Positions 11,815 through 21,640 of a stretch of 64,000 bases of DNA are shown piece after piece. Every line of letters starts with the position of its first letter. Position 1 is the stretch's first letter. Under the pieces are notes generated by a model. That model did no database searches, was not told the DNA's origin, and worked only from the letters and a program-made list of their open reading frames with translations. Origin of the DNA: Rhipicephalus microplus (Eukaryota; Arthropoda; Arachnida; Ixodida; Ixodidae). The stretch spans positions 460,761,376 through 460,825,375 of the forward strand of contig NC_134710.1 in the NCBI RefSeq assembly GCF_043290135.1, in the 5' to 3' direction. A program made the position numbers and the translations under genes.

Positions 11815-11945
11815 TTACCTAAACGTCGTATATATATGTATATATATGAAAGTAGATGCGCTTTCACATAACAACTGTTTATTGTGCTGACGTTTCGACG
11901 GGAACCCTGTCTTTTTCAAGGCATAATAATATTTACACATGTTCC
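11815..11945 (-). repeat. PLE terminal segment with hammerhead-like core
   Basis: On the minus strand the block reads 'gacagggttcccgtcgaaac' followed by GTCAGCAC, AATAAA and a poly-AT end. PLE terminal repeats are known to carry minimal hammerhead ribozymes whose 3' part is GAAAC-GUC. Here that part and a foldable helix II (GAC.GGG..CCC.GUC) are kept, but the 5' core is CTTGAAAAA instead of CUGAUGA, so it should be inactive. Confidence 0.45.
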
Positions 11946-12370
11946 GTGTCTCATAGCCTGTCGAGACAGGAGAGAAGGGGTTAAAAGAAAAGTAAAAGAA
12001 AAAAATGAAAGCGAGAGAGAAAAAAAAAGAAGAAACAGCGAAACGGGAGGAAAACATCAAATAAAGTATAGAAAATCTAGGAGAAGAAGCAAGACCGACA
12101 CGGCGTAATTAGAAAGGGGCAGCATCTCAACAGAGTAGGGCAGATGTAGATGAGCAATGTCATCATTGTCAACAATACCTCCCCCGCACCCACTCTTCCC
12201 CAAGTGGGCAGTGTTTTCTGTGTAGTCCGCTGGCGGCTCGTTCCTCTTTGAAGTTTAATACAAGTTAATGGGGACAGCTTGAGCGCTTCGAGTGCGTGCT
12301 GGTGGCGTCCGGAGAATGAAAAAGCCGGTGATTGAGGCGCCGCCATCGATATTCATTATATGCAATGGCT
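11946..12370. other. Purine-rich spacer, no gene
   Basis: Contains a GA-rich tract near 11960-12100 and no recognised coding signal. Confidence 0.4.
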
Positions 12371-12636
12371 CCTTGTCAGTGAAGGAACAGAATGTGCGTA
12401 AAAAATTAAAGAAAAAAAAGAACAGGGAAAGGGGGGGGGAGACTGTACGACATCCGGCACAGTCTCCGCACAGTTGCGGCTCACAGGGAAGACATGCGCG
12501 CATGTATGAAAAAGTCAACGGAACCACCTAGCTGTCAACTCCTTGTCAGTGAAGGAACAGAATGTGCGTTAAAACTTAAAGAAGAAAAAAAAAAGAAAAG
12601 AAAAGGGGGGGGGGGGGACCGTACGACATACGGCAC
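12371..12636 (+). repeat. 170-bp direct duplication
   Basis: The block beginning ccttgtcagtgaaggaacag at 12371 recurs at 12541, each followed by an A-rich run, a poly-G run and 'gtacgacat.cggcac'. The second copy is truncated at about 12636. The pairing of A-rich and G-rich runs suggests slippage-prone DNA; its nearness to PLE fragments suggests a PLE terminal repeat, which is inference. Confidence 0.75.
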
Positions 12637-12753
12637 CACTTATCTGTGCGTTCCGGCTGTGCTTGGTGAGGCAAATCATTTCTATGTTGTCAGATGCATA
12701 GGCTAAAAGCTTTGTTAGCGAGCAATATTATTGTCGGAATGAAACCGGACTGA

Positions 12754-12992
12754 TTAGAGAGAAGCGTTTGCGTCTTTTAGCAGTCGTAACGCTGACAGAG
12801 TGCCTGGGTGTTCATTTATTCCGTATTTTATTGTGTTAAATTTGTAGATAAAATAAGATTCCCGTTGTTCCTGTTCTCTGATTGTTCGAGTTGTTTTCTA
12901 GTAGTGTAACCCTGATGTCATCAAAGCTGTGGTCTTTTAATGTGCAGTGTTTTGAAAGTGGAAGGCCTGGCAGAGATCGTACACGTGCCCGA
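12754..12992 (-). pseudogene. PLE endonuclease C-terminal remnant
   Basis: Minus-strand frames read '[20 protein letters not shown]' and, after a frameshift, 'SYFIYKFNTIKYGINEHPG', ending at a TAA at 12754-12756. The His-containing segment followed by an aromatic-rich 'E..YFIYKF' and 'G.N...G.L' is the C-terminal signature of PLE GIY-YIG proteins as I know them. It faces opposite to the fragment at 10883, so the two are separate insertions or the arms of one inverted copy. An (AT)n run cuts it upstream. Confidence 0.6.
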
Positions 12993-12993
12993 T

Positions 12994-13370
<377 letters not shown>

Positions 13371-13481
13371 TGTGACGTAAGAAGGCAGGGTTGGTTAGGA
13401 GAAGTACATGAGGAAGAAGTCACAGTAGAATAAACATGGGGTATGAGCCAGGCCACGTCGCCCATTCATCATAGCGTCACA
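13371..13481 (+). repeat. 5' LTR (111 bp)
   Basis: Begins TGTGACGTAAGAAGG and ends CATAGCGTCACA; the second half is almost identical to the right LTR. It holds AATAAA (near 13430), a plausible poly(A) signal. It also serves as the 3' LTR of the partial copy on its left. Confidence 0.75.
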
Positions 13482-13598
13482 CGAGTCGACAGGATGAAGA
13501 CCTGGTGGCCACTTCATCAACCGGCCATCATCATCGAACACCTCAGCCAGACGCAGTGACCGAATGTGAACCACACAAGTGCATCCCAACTCTACACC

Positions 13599-15032
13599 AT
13601 GACCAGCATCATGACAGCACCATCGACTTACCTTCCCATCCCCAAGTACACCGGAGCAGCGGACGATGGACCCGTAAAGGACTGGTTCGACCTGTTCGAG
13701 CTCCACGCTACCGCTGCATCGTGGTCGGAACGGGAGATTATCATCAACTTTACCGACTACATCTCCGGTGAGGCTTTCAAATTCTACCTCACTCACATAT
13801 TTCAAAATGACCAATCATGGAAAAAGATTAAAGAAGAAATGACCATCCGATTTCAAGAATACAATTATGACTATGACGAGTACTCGCTTATAACCAACCA
13901 TCCACAGGCAACCGCTCTCGGTTGTCAATTTCACAAGCAGTCTTCAAGCTTACCAACGCCCAGCATGAATCGACCACTGCCACAACACAAAGTGGAACAT
14001 GAGCACACTGACAGGCGACCAAGCGTATTTCGGGAAAACCACAGCCATCGCGCGGGCTGCCGTTTTACACGCAAGACGGCACTTCCAAAATCATCGCTTC
14101 AGCATATGACACGAGACGTTGCTCAACCACTTGATGCTCCCTATTCTTCGTCTCGCATACATGGCCCGCCACCCGGTTTTACATCACGTGGCTCCTCGGG
14201 TGCTCGTAACGCTAACCGTCTGCATTGTAAGGACACCGTGTTCACAATAGGTGAACCATCGACGCATCGGGAAAATACCCAACCACGTCATGACGACTCG
14301 AAAAGGTGTTTTTCATCGCAAGACTTTATTTCTATGGCTCAGCAAGCTGTGCAGTCCAAACCTAAAAATGCCACGTTACCTATGGTATCTCCATCCAGTG
14401 CTCACAGCTCCAAGAACCGAAACAATGCAGAAGTAATACATACACCAAACCTCACACGCAGTTGTCTGCCAGAGGCGCTCATACTGGACCACTTTACCGA
14501 AGCTTTTGAAGAGCATGCTAGCAATGATGGCACATTACCAACTATGCCCGATAAGCAAGACACCATTTCACCATGCATCAGCTGTCTACAGGACGCGTCA
14601 AACCTCGAAGGAAATAAATACCCAATTCCAGAAGGGGCGCCACTACAGCCATCTCCTGAGCAGCACCAGCAAAGCAAGCAAAGCGAAGTACACAAACTCA
14701 GGAGACAACGAAAGAGACTGTATCGAGGGCATCTAAGAACGCAAAATTCAACGGAAGTGCACTTACCCATTGAAGAACATCGGAAAATAAGATCTCGAAA
14801 CCAAAGACCAATTCAAGACGTCAGGCACTTTCGAACAAAGAAAAGTCACCAGAGACACTCCCTGCCTCAGCTATTACACCGACTGCACCACCACAGAAAA
14901 CGCCGAGAAAGACGCGGAAGCACTGCTTGCCCACCGCAAGCACTCAGGCACTTCGTCACAGTCTGTCAAAAAGCACGAAAGCAAGAAGCACTGGGATGGC
15001 ATCATTCACGACGAAAAATGCAACCCCGATGA
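13599..15032 (+). CDS. gag-like protein of LTR element
   Basis: Open frame of 477 aa from the ATG at 13599; upstream only a GTG is available in frame. The N-terminal 90 residues resemble a Ty3/gypsy-type capsid N-terminal region: 'IPKYTGAADDGPVKDWFDLF', then 'GEAFKFYL' and 'SWKKIKEEMTIRFQEY'. The rest is polar and low-complexity, rich in His, Ser, Gln and Arg, with no CCHC zinc knuckle and no protease motif. It would form the retroelement particle; packaging without a zinc knuckle is unusual. The last 100 residues are so basic and compositionally odd that the true product may end earlier. The frame is free of stops, though the two LTRs have diverged. Confidence 0.6.
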   Translation: MTSIMTAPSTYLPIPKYTGAADDGPVKDWFDLFELHATAASWSEREIIINFTDYISGEAFKFYLTHIFQNDQSWKKIKEEMTIRFQEYNYDYDEYSLITNHPQATALGCQFHKQSSSLPTPSMNRPLPQHKVEHEHTDRRPSVFRENHSHRAGCRFTRKTALPKSSLQHMTRDVAQPLDAPYSSSRIHGPPPGFTSRGSSGARNANRLHCKDTVFTIGEPSTHRENTQPRHDDSKRCFSSQDFISMAQQAVQSKPKNATLPMVSPSSAHSSKNRNNAEVIHTPNLTRSCLPEALILDHFTEAFEEHASNDGTLPTMPDKQDTISPCISCLQDASNLEGNKYPIPEGAPLQPSPEQHQQSKQSEVHKLRRQRKRLYRGHLRTQNSTEVHLPIEEHRKIRSRNQRPIQDVRHFRTKKSHQRHSLPQLLHRLHHHRKRRERRGSTACPPQALRHFVTVCQKARKQEALGWHHSRRKMQPR

Positions 15033-15434
15033 CATCCGAACTTCAAATGCTACAGGCAGCACCCAATCAACCTCGATCAACGCGCACGCAAACTGCATGC
15101 ATGGCCTGTGTATCACCCACGACGAAGAATTCGATGCCTACAACATCGGAACTGTCGATTCTGCAAGATTTTCAAGCCTCATTCGTTCTTCACAAGAATA
15201 TCAGCTGTGATTACCCCTATCTCCACGTCCAAAGCATTTTTGTGTTATCCAGGACGCAACCACCAGCCTCGCCCACCAGAACTCCTGCATTAACCGGACT
15301 GCTGCACTCTACCCTGAAGTCTGAAAGTTTACGTAACTTCCCTCGAGCACATAACCGAATGTGAACTTTGACATTTGTGACTTTTTAACCTCTCCTTGTT
15401 TACATTTTATTGTTCGTAATCCACGCTTTCTTTC

Positions 15435-15448
15435 GGGGGGAGGGGGAA
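15435..15448 (+). promoter_or_regulatory. Polypurine tract before 3' LTR
   Basis: GGGGGGAGGGGGAA lies three bases from the LTR start. In LTR elements this RNA tract resists RNase H and primes plus-strand synthesis. A weaker version is at 13355-13368 before the left LTR. Confidence 0.65.
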
Positions 15449-15451
15449 TCG

Positions 15452-15558
15452 TGTGACGTATGAAGTGTTGGTTGGTAGAAGTAGAGGAGGAAGAAGTCAC
15501 AGTAGAATAAACATGGGGTATGAGCCAGGCCACGTCGCCCATTCATCATAGCGTCACA
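15452..15558 (+). repeat. 3' LTR (107 bp)
   Basis: Starts TGTGACGTATGAAG and ends CATAGCGTCACA. The distal 60 or so bases match the left LTR nearly base for base; the first 30 differ. A short AT run follows immediately. Confidence 0.75.
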
Positions 15559-15570
15559 TATATATATATG

Positions 15571-15649
15571 ATATGGCACAATGGGAGCGTTGTCAACAAG
15601 AATAAATATATTTATTTCCCTTGTTGACAACGCTCCCGTTGTGCCATAT
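15571..15649. repeat. Hairpin repeat, copy 2
   Basis: Arms 15571-15600 and 15620-15649 (30 bp, one mismatch) with a loop containing AATAAATATATTTATT. Shorter version of the hairpin at 9531-9706, lacking its inner arm, and with the same right flank up to the AT run. Confidence 0.8.
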
Positions 15650-15696
15650 CCCATACCTTCACACGAAGACTAACTGGCCCATTGAATTATCACTCC

Positions 15697-15699
<3 letters not shown>

Positions 15700-15779
<80 letters not shown>
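15700..15779. repeat. (AT)n microsatellite
   Basis: AT alternation that ends exactly where the tRNA-unit array begins. Confidence 0.97.
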
Positions 15780-15782
<3 letters not shown>

Positions 15783-15936
15783 GAAAGAAGTGTATACCTA
15801 AGGGCTCGTTTTTCCGTGTTTTTAACACAATAATAATGAGATATAACAGACAGTAATGCCAAGGAATGTACAGGGGAAGTTATTAACATTAATGGAATGT
15901 AAATAAGAAGAAAGAAAAGTGGATGAAAAAATTACC

Positions 15937-16009
15937 AACTGTAAGCAGGAATCGAACCTACGACCTTCGAATTACGCGTTCGATGCTCTAACCACTGAGC
16001 TATTACAGC
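15937..16009 (-). tRNA. tRNA-Thr(CGT)-like, array copy 1
   Basis: Folds as a full 73-nt cloverleaf: acceptor GCTGTAA/TTACAGT (one G-U), D stem GCTC/GAGC, anticodon stem TCGAA/TTCGA with loop CGCGTAA (anticodon CGT, Thr), T stem GTAGG/CCTGC with TTCGATT loop. A box (TAGCTCAGTGG) and B box (GGTTCGATTCC) are perfect. Position 33 is G instead of the near-universal T, which argues against normal decoding. Confidence 0.75.
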
Positions 16010-16391
16010 GGCACTCCCTCCATCCACTTTTTTGGGTTTATCTGTGAATTTGAAGTAGGAGCGACAGTCAGCGCCATCTATAAGCCAAACAACGAGTGTG
16101 AAAACACTCTTATGCGCATGTTTGGCGTCACGTAGCACGTGAACTTATTATGAGCGGGCAGCTGATTAATTGTCCCTCTTATACAACCTAAACACACCAA
16201 GTCTGCCAGTACGAGACCCTCGTTCAATGAAATAAGGGAAAGAAGTGTATACCTAAGGGCTCGTTTTTCCGTGTTTTTAACACAATAATAATGAGATATA
16301 ACAGACAGTAATGCCAAGGAATGTACAGGGGAAGTTATTAACATTAATGGAATGTAAATAAGAAGAAAGAAAAGTGGATGAAAAAATTACC

Positions 16392-16464
16392 AACTGTAAG
16401 CAGGAATCGAACCTACGACCTTCGAATTACGCGTTCGATGCTCTAACCACTGAGCTATTACAGC
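16392..16464 (-). tRNA. tRNA-Thr(CGT)-like, array copy 2
   Basis: Identical in sequence to the copy at 15937-16009, 455 bp away. Confidence 0.75.
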
Positions 16465-16846
16465 GGCACTCCCTCCATCCACTTTTTTGGGTTTATCTGT
16501 GAATTTGAAGTAGGAGCGACAGTCAGCGCCATCTATAAGCCAAACAACGAGTGTGAAAACACTCTTATGCGCATGTTTGGCGTCACGTAGCACGTGAACT
16601 TATTATGAGCGGGCAGCTGATTAATTGTCCCTCTTATACAACCTAAACACACCAAGTCTGCCAGTACGAGACCCTCGTTCAATGAAATAAGGGAAAGAAG
16701 TGTATACCTAAGGGCTCGTTTTTCCGTGTTTTTAACACAATAATAATGAGATATAACAGACAGTAATGCCAAGGAATGTACAGGGGAAGTTATTAACATT
16801 AATGGAATGTAAATAAGAAGAAAGAAAAGTGGATGAAAAAATTACC

Positions 16847-16919
16847 AACTGTAAGCAGGAATCGAACCTACGACCTTCGAATTACGCGTTCGATGCTCTA
16901 ACCACTGAGCTATTACAGC
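16847..16919 (-). tRNA. tRNA-Thr(CGT)-like, array copy 3
   Basis: Last left-pointing copy before the orientation switch at 17155/17156. Confidence 0.75.
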
Positions 16920-17289
16920 GGCACTCCCTCCATCCACTTTTTTGGGTTTATCTGTGAATTTGAAGTAGGAGCGACAGTCAGCGCCATCTATAAGCCAAAC
17001 AACGAGTGTGAAAACACTCTTATGCGCATGTTTGGCGTCACGTAGCACGTGAACTTATTATGAGCGGGCAGCTGATTAATTGTCCCTCTTATACAACCTA
17101 AACACACCAAGTCTGCCAGTACGAGACCCTCGTTCAATGAAATAAGGGAAAGAAGTTCACGTGCTACGTGACGCCAAACATGCGCATAAGAGTGTTTTCA
17201 CACTCGTTGTTTGGCTTATAGATGGCGCTGACTGTCGCTCCTACTTCAAATTCACAGATAAACCCAAAAAAGTGGATGGAGGGAGTGCC

Positions 17290-17362
17290 GCTGTAATAGC
17301 TCAGTGGTTAGAGCATCGAACGCGTAATTCGAAGGTCGTAGGTTCGATTCCTGCTTACAGTT
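17290..17362 (+). tRNA. tRNA-Thr(CGT)-like, array copy 4
   Basis: First right-pointing copy. A T6 run at 17368-17373, five bases after the gene, is a good Pol III terminator, so the unit looks transcribable. Confidence 0.75.
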
Positions 17363-17744
17363 GGTAATTTTTTCATCCACTTTTCTTTCTTCTTATTTAC
17401 ATTCCATTAATGTTAATAACTTCCCCTGTACATTCCTTGGCATTACTGTCTGTTATATCTCATTATTATTGTGTTAAAAACACGGAAAAACGAGCCCTTA
17501 GGTATACACTTCTTTCCCTTATTTCATTGAACGAGGGTCTCGTACTGGCAGACTTGGTGTGTTTAGGTTGTATAAGAGGGACAATTAATCAGCTGCCCGC
17601 TCATAATAAGTTCACGTGCTACGTGACGCCAAACATGCGCATAAGAGTGTTTTCACACTCGTTGTTTGGCTTATAGATGGCGCTGACTGTCGCTCCTACT
17701 TCAAATTCACAGATAAACCCAAAAAAGTGGATGGAGGGAGTGCC

Positions 17745-17817
17745 GCTGTAATAGCTCAGTGGTTAGAGCATCGAACGCGTAATTCGAAGGTCGTAGGTTC
17801 GATTCCTGCTTACAGTT
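17745..17817 (+). tRNA. tRNA-Thr(CGT)-like, array copy 5
   Basis: Same cloverleaf, G33 and T6 terminator. The single unit variant (17938) lies downstream of this gene, not in it. Confidence 0.75.
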
Positions 17818-18199
17818 GGTAATTTTTTCATCCACTTTTCTTTCTTCTTATTTACATTCCATTAATGTTAATAACTTCCCCTGTACATTCCTTGGCATTA
17901 CTGTCTGTTATATCTCATTATTATTGTGTTAAAAACATGGAAAAACGAGCCCTTAGGTATACACTTCTTTCCCTTATTTCATTGAACGAGGGTCTCGTAC
18001 TGGCAGACTTGGTGTGTTTAGGTTGTATAAGAGGGACAATTAATCAGCTGCCCGCTCATAATAAGTTCACGTGCTACGTGACGCCAAACATGCGCATAAG
18101 AGTGTTTTCACACTCGTTGTTTGGCTTATAGATGGCGCTGACTGTCGCTCCTACTTCAAATTCACAGATAAACCCAAAAAAGTGGATGGAGGGAGTGCC

Positions 18200-18272
18200 G
18201 CTGTAATAGCTCAGTGGTTAGAGCATCGAACGCGTAATTCGAAGGTCGTAGGTTCGATTCCTGCTTACAGTT
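18200..18272 (+). tRNA. tRNA-Thr(CGT)-like, array copy 6
   Basis: Identical gene and terminator, at the regular 455-bp step. Confidence 0.75.
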
Positions 18273-18654
18273 GGTAATTTTTTCATCCACTTTTCTTTCT
18301 TCTTATTTACATTCCATTAATGTTAATAACTTCCCCTGTACATTCCTTGGCATTACTGTCTGTTATATCTCATTATTATTGTGTTAAAAACACGGAAAAA
18401 CGAGCCCTTAGGTATACACTTCTTTCCCTTATTTCATTGAACGAGGGTCTCGTACTGGCAGACTTGGTGTGTTTAGGTTGTATAAGAGGGACAATTAATC
18501 AGCTGCCCGCTCATAATAAGTTCACGTGCTACGTGACGCCAAACATGCGCATAAGAGTGTTTTCACACTCGTTGTTTGGCTTATAGATGGCGCTGACTGT
18601 CGCTCCTACTTCAAATTCACAGATAAACCCAAAAAAGTGGATGGAGGGAGTGCC

Positions 18655-18727
18655 GCTGTAATAGCTCAGTGGTTAGAGCATCGAACGCGTAATTCGAAGG
18701 TCGTAGGTTCGATTCCTGCTTACAGTT
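18655..18727 (+). tRNA. tRNA-Thr(CGT)-like, array copy 7
   Basis: Identical gene and terminator. Confidence 0.75.
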
Positions 18728-19109
18728 GGTAATTTTTTCATCCACTTTTCTTTCTTCTTATTTACATTCCATTAATGTTAATAACTTCCCCTGTACATTC
18801 CTTGGCATTACTGTCTGTTATATCTCATTATTATTGTGTTAAAAACACGGAAAAACGAGCCCTTAGGTATACACTTCTTTCCCTTATTTCATTGAACGAG
18901 GGTCTCGTACTGGCAGACTTGGTGTGTTTAGGTTGTATAAGAGGGACAATTAATCAGCTGCCCGCTCATAATAAGTTCACGTGCTACGTGACGCCAAACA
19001 TGCGCATAAGAGTGTTTTCACACTCGTTGTTTGGCTTATAGATGGCGCTGACTGTCGCTCCTACTTCAAATTCACAGATAAACCCAAAAAAGTGGATGGA
19101 GGGAGTGCC

Positions 19110-19182
19110 GCTGTAATAGCTCAGTGGTTAGAGCATCGAACGCGTAATTCGAAGGTCGTAGGTTCGATTCCTGCTTACAGTT
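19110..19182 (+). tRNA. tRNA-Thr(CGT)-like, array copy 8
   Basis: Identical gene and terminator. Confidence 0.75.
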
Positions 19183-19564
19183 GGTAATTTTTTCATCCAC
19201 TTTTCTTTCTTCTTATTTACATTCCATTAATGTTAATAACTTCCCCTGTACATTCCTTGGCATTACTGTCTGTTATATCTCATTATTATTGTGTTAAAAA
19301 CACGGAAAAACGAGCCCTTAGGTATACACTTCTTTCCCTTATTTCATTGAACGAGGGTCTCGTACTGGCAGACTTGGTGTGTTTAGGTTGTATAAGAGGG
19401 ACAATTAATCAGCTGCCCGCTCATAATAAGTTCACGTGCTACGTGACGCCAAACATGCGCATAAGAGTGTTTTCACACTCGTTGTTTGGCTTATAGATGG
19501 CGCTGACTGTCGCTCCTACTTCAAATTCACAGATAAACCCAAAAAAGTGGATGGAGGGAGTGCC

Positions 19565-19637
19565 GCTGTAATAGCTCAGTGGTTAGAGCATCGAACGCGT
19601 AATTCGAAGGTCGTAGGTTCGATTCCTGCTTACAGTT
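19565..19637 (+). tRNA. tRNA-Thr(CGT)-like, array copy 9
   Basis: Identical gene and terminator. Confidence 0.75.
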
Positions 19638-20019
19638 GGTAATTTTTTCATCCACTTTTCTTTCTTCTTATTTACATTCCATTAATGTTAATAACTTCCC
19701 CTGTACATTCCTTGGCATTACTGTCTGTTATATCTCATTATTATTGTGTTAAAAACACGGAAAAACGAGCCCTTAGGTATACACTTCTTTCCCTTATTTC
19801 ATTGAACGAGGGTCTCGTACTGGCAGACTTGGTGTGTTTAGGTTGTATAAGAGGGACAATTAATCAGCTGCCCGCTCATAATAAGTTCACGTGCTACGTG
19901 ACGCCAAACATGCGCATAAGAGTGTTTTCACACTCGTTGTTTGGCTTATAGATGGCGCTGACTGTCGCTCCTACTTCAAATTCACAGATAAACCCAAAAA
20001 AGTGGATGGAGGGAGTGCC

Positions 20020-20092
20020 GCTGTAATAGCTCAGTGGTTAGAGCATCGAACGCGTAATTCGAAGGTCGTAGGTTCGATTCCTGCTTACAGTT
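20020..20092 (+). tRNA. tRNA-Thr(CGT)-like, array copy 10
   Basis: Last copy; its unit is cut about 100 bases downstream by the AT run. Confidence 0.75.
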
Positions 20093-20193
20093 GGTAATTT
20101 TTTCATCCACTTTTCTTTCTTCTTATTTACATTCCATTAATGTTAATAACTTCCCCTGTACATTCCTTGGCATTACTGTCTGTTATATCTCAT

Positions 20194-20196
20194 TAT

Positions 20197-20244
<48 letters not shown>

Positions 20245-20249
20245 TTATT

Positions 20250-20288
<39 letters not shown>
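20194..20288. repeat. (AT)n-(GT)n compound microsatellite
   Basis: AT alternation to about 20240, a TTTATTTATTT bridge, then GT repeats to 20288. Forms the right border of the tRNA array. Confidence 0.95.
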
Positions 20289-20291
<3 letters not shown>

Positions 20292-21049
20292 GCTTTGCTA
20301 ATAAGCACCTGAAGTAGCAGATATATACTTTGTGTAATCAATTGGTCTGCGTTCGTGCCATCGTCATTCATGGAGCGTGCTTGTCTTGGAAGGTGGTACT
20401 ACAAAGAAATAATTGAAGGAATTCAAGCACACCCGCCTGGGTTTTTGTAAATCGGCTAACTTTGGCAACGTTGGTCAATATGAAGGCGTGGAGATACTTT
20501 TGTATCACCCGAAAAGCTAAAGCATTACCAAAAAATCTGGTGGTGGTCAGAACCCCCTCATCCACATATAGTTACCATCCTGAACGTCACCAAAGGGCAC
20601 GTTGAAGGCCTTGAGGAATCTACTAGAGCACTGTGTGCTTAGTAAAACTCGTGGCGCACACAAAATATCCTAAATGTGAAGGTGTTATCACTCAGCGTGG
20701 GAACTATGTATCCTTCTTTTACCGACATTGTCCAAGTCCCGTCCCTCTGAGGCTATGCTTCTGAATCATGGTGCAGTGTATAATACTGAGCAAACACTTG
20801 TACTCGAGCATATATAGGAATAGACGGCAGTGATGTCGTCACTCATATGTTTTATGAGTCTTTCTGTCGTCGGAGTTTTATAGATGCCACCACAAACTGA
20901 ATCACAGTAACCAAACTTGTAGTCAATTTGTAGTAATCCAATAGGTACTCAATTTGTAGTCAATTTGTAGAATTGAGTCATGTAAAATACTCCGAAAATA
21001 TTGAGCCTGTAAAATAATCCCAGAAAAGTGAAATATTTCTGTCATTGAT
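20289..21049. other. No gene seen
   Basis: No domain, repeat pair or RNA fold recognised. 'caatttgtagt' recurs several times near 20920-20970, a minor local repetition. Confidence 0.4.
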
Positions 21050-21640
21050 AGAGTGGTGGCCTATAGCAAGAAACATACCTGCAAAATACGACGCAGTTGA
21101 TTTGTAATCAAACATGCGCTGCAAATATATTTTGTAATGTGTCTAAAAATGTAAACATCTTTGGATACTTATTGTGTGTTCTTAATAAATCAATAAAAAA
21201 TAAGTTTTCTTGAATAACACAAGCACCTCAATATATTGTGTGAAACATATATGCATGTCTCGATTAAAATGTACAAAATTATGCTGTGCAAATCTGCGAA
21301 CTTTACCTGCAAACGAATGCGGATGTCAAGATCATAAAAATACAAGGCACGTATATGCATGCACAATATAATGTTATATTCACTGTGGAGATATTCAAAA
21401 CAAAGGACGAAAAAATGAAATAATTACATTGAAAGTACTTTTGTTTTTTGTCCTTATCAAGCCTCAACACTTTTCTTGGTGTGAAAAAGATCCTATCACC
21501 GTTTCGGGGCCATAAATTAATAAAGCTACGTCTTTCAGTTCTCTCAAGCATAGAATCATGGTAGTGCTATGAACACCTCATTACTATCAAAACTAACCAC
21601 AGCTGCGAAAATTCTACGGGCGCCTGGCCAAGGCGGGAGT
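21050..21640 (+). repeat. Old dispersed repeat, copy A
   Basis: Aligns by eye along its length with 26830-27420 in the same orientation: shared blocks include 'tgcaaaata.gacgcag', 'gtccttatc.agcctca' and 'cctatcaccg', in the same order. Non-coding, strongly diverged; the family is unknown. Confidence 0.6.

Larger units (their letters stand above)
13371..15558 (+). mobile_element. Non-autonomous LTR retrotransposon, gag only
   Basis: Two short direct repeats (13371-13481 and 15452-15558) start with TGTGACG and end with CGTCACA, so each is bounded by a 7-bp inverted repeat as LTRs are. A polypurine tract GGGGGGAGGGGGAA (15435-15448) precedes the right LTR. The 1970-bp interior codes for a gag-like protein but no protease, RT or integrase. 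This organisation matches gag-only non-autonomous elements that borrow pol from relatives. No clear primer-binding TGG follows the left LTR directly. Confidence 0.75.
15780..17155 (-). repeat. 455-bp tRNA-unit array, left-pointing block
   Basis: Three units of exactly 455 bp whose tRNA-like genes are on the minus strand. The units read the same base for base by eye. The left edge starts within the unit, at 'ataagggaaagaagtgtata'. The right edge breaks inside a unit at 'gggaaagaagt', where the orientation flips. Confidence 0.95.
17156..20195 (+). repeat. 455-bp tRNA-unit array, right-pointing block
   Basis: About 6.7 units in the opposite orientation to the left block. The only difference I found between units is C-to-T at 17938. 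The junction is not a simple mirror: the right block starts at 'tcacgtgctacg', roughly 350 bp of unit away from the mirror point of the left block. The right edge passes into an AT run at 20194. Confidence 0.95.

Noticed and set aside
15932..20097. Repeated 68- and 88-codon open frames in each 455-bp unit
   Set aside because: They recur only because the unit is repeated; the 68-codon frame runs through the tRNA-like gene and neither shows a protein domain.
15780..20195. CRISPR-like array
   Set aside because: Units are 455 bp, contiguous and without unique spacers; the DNA is eukaryotic.
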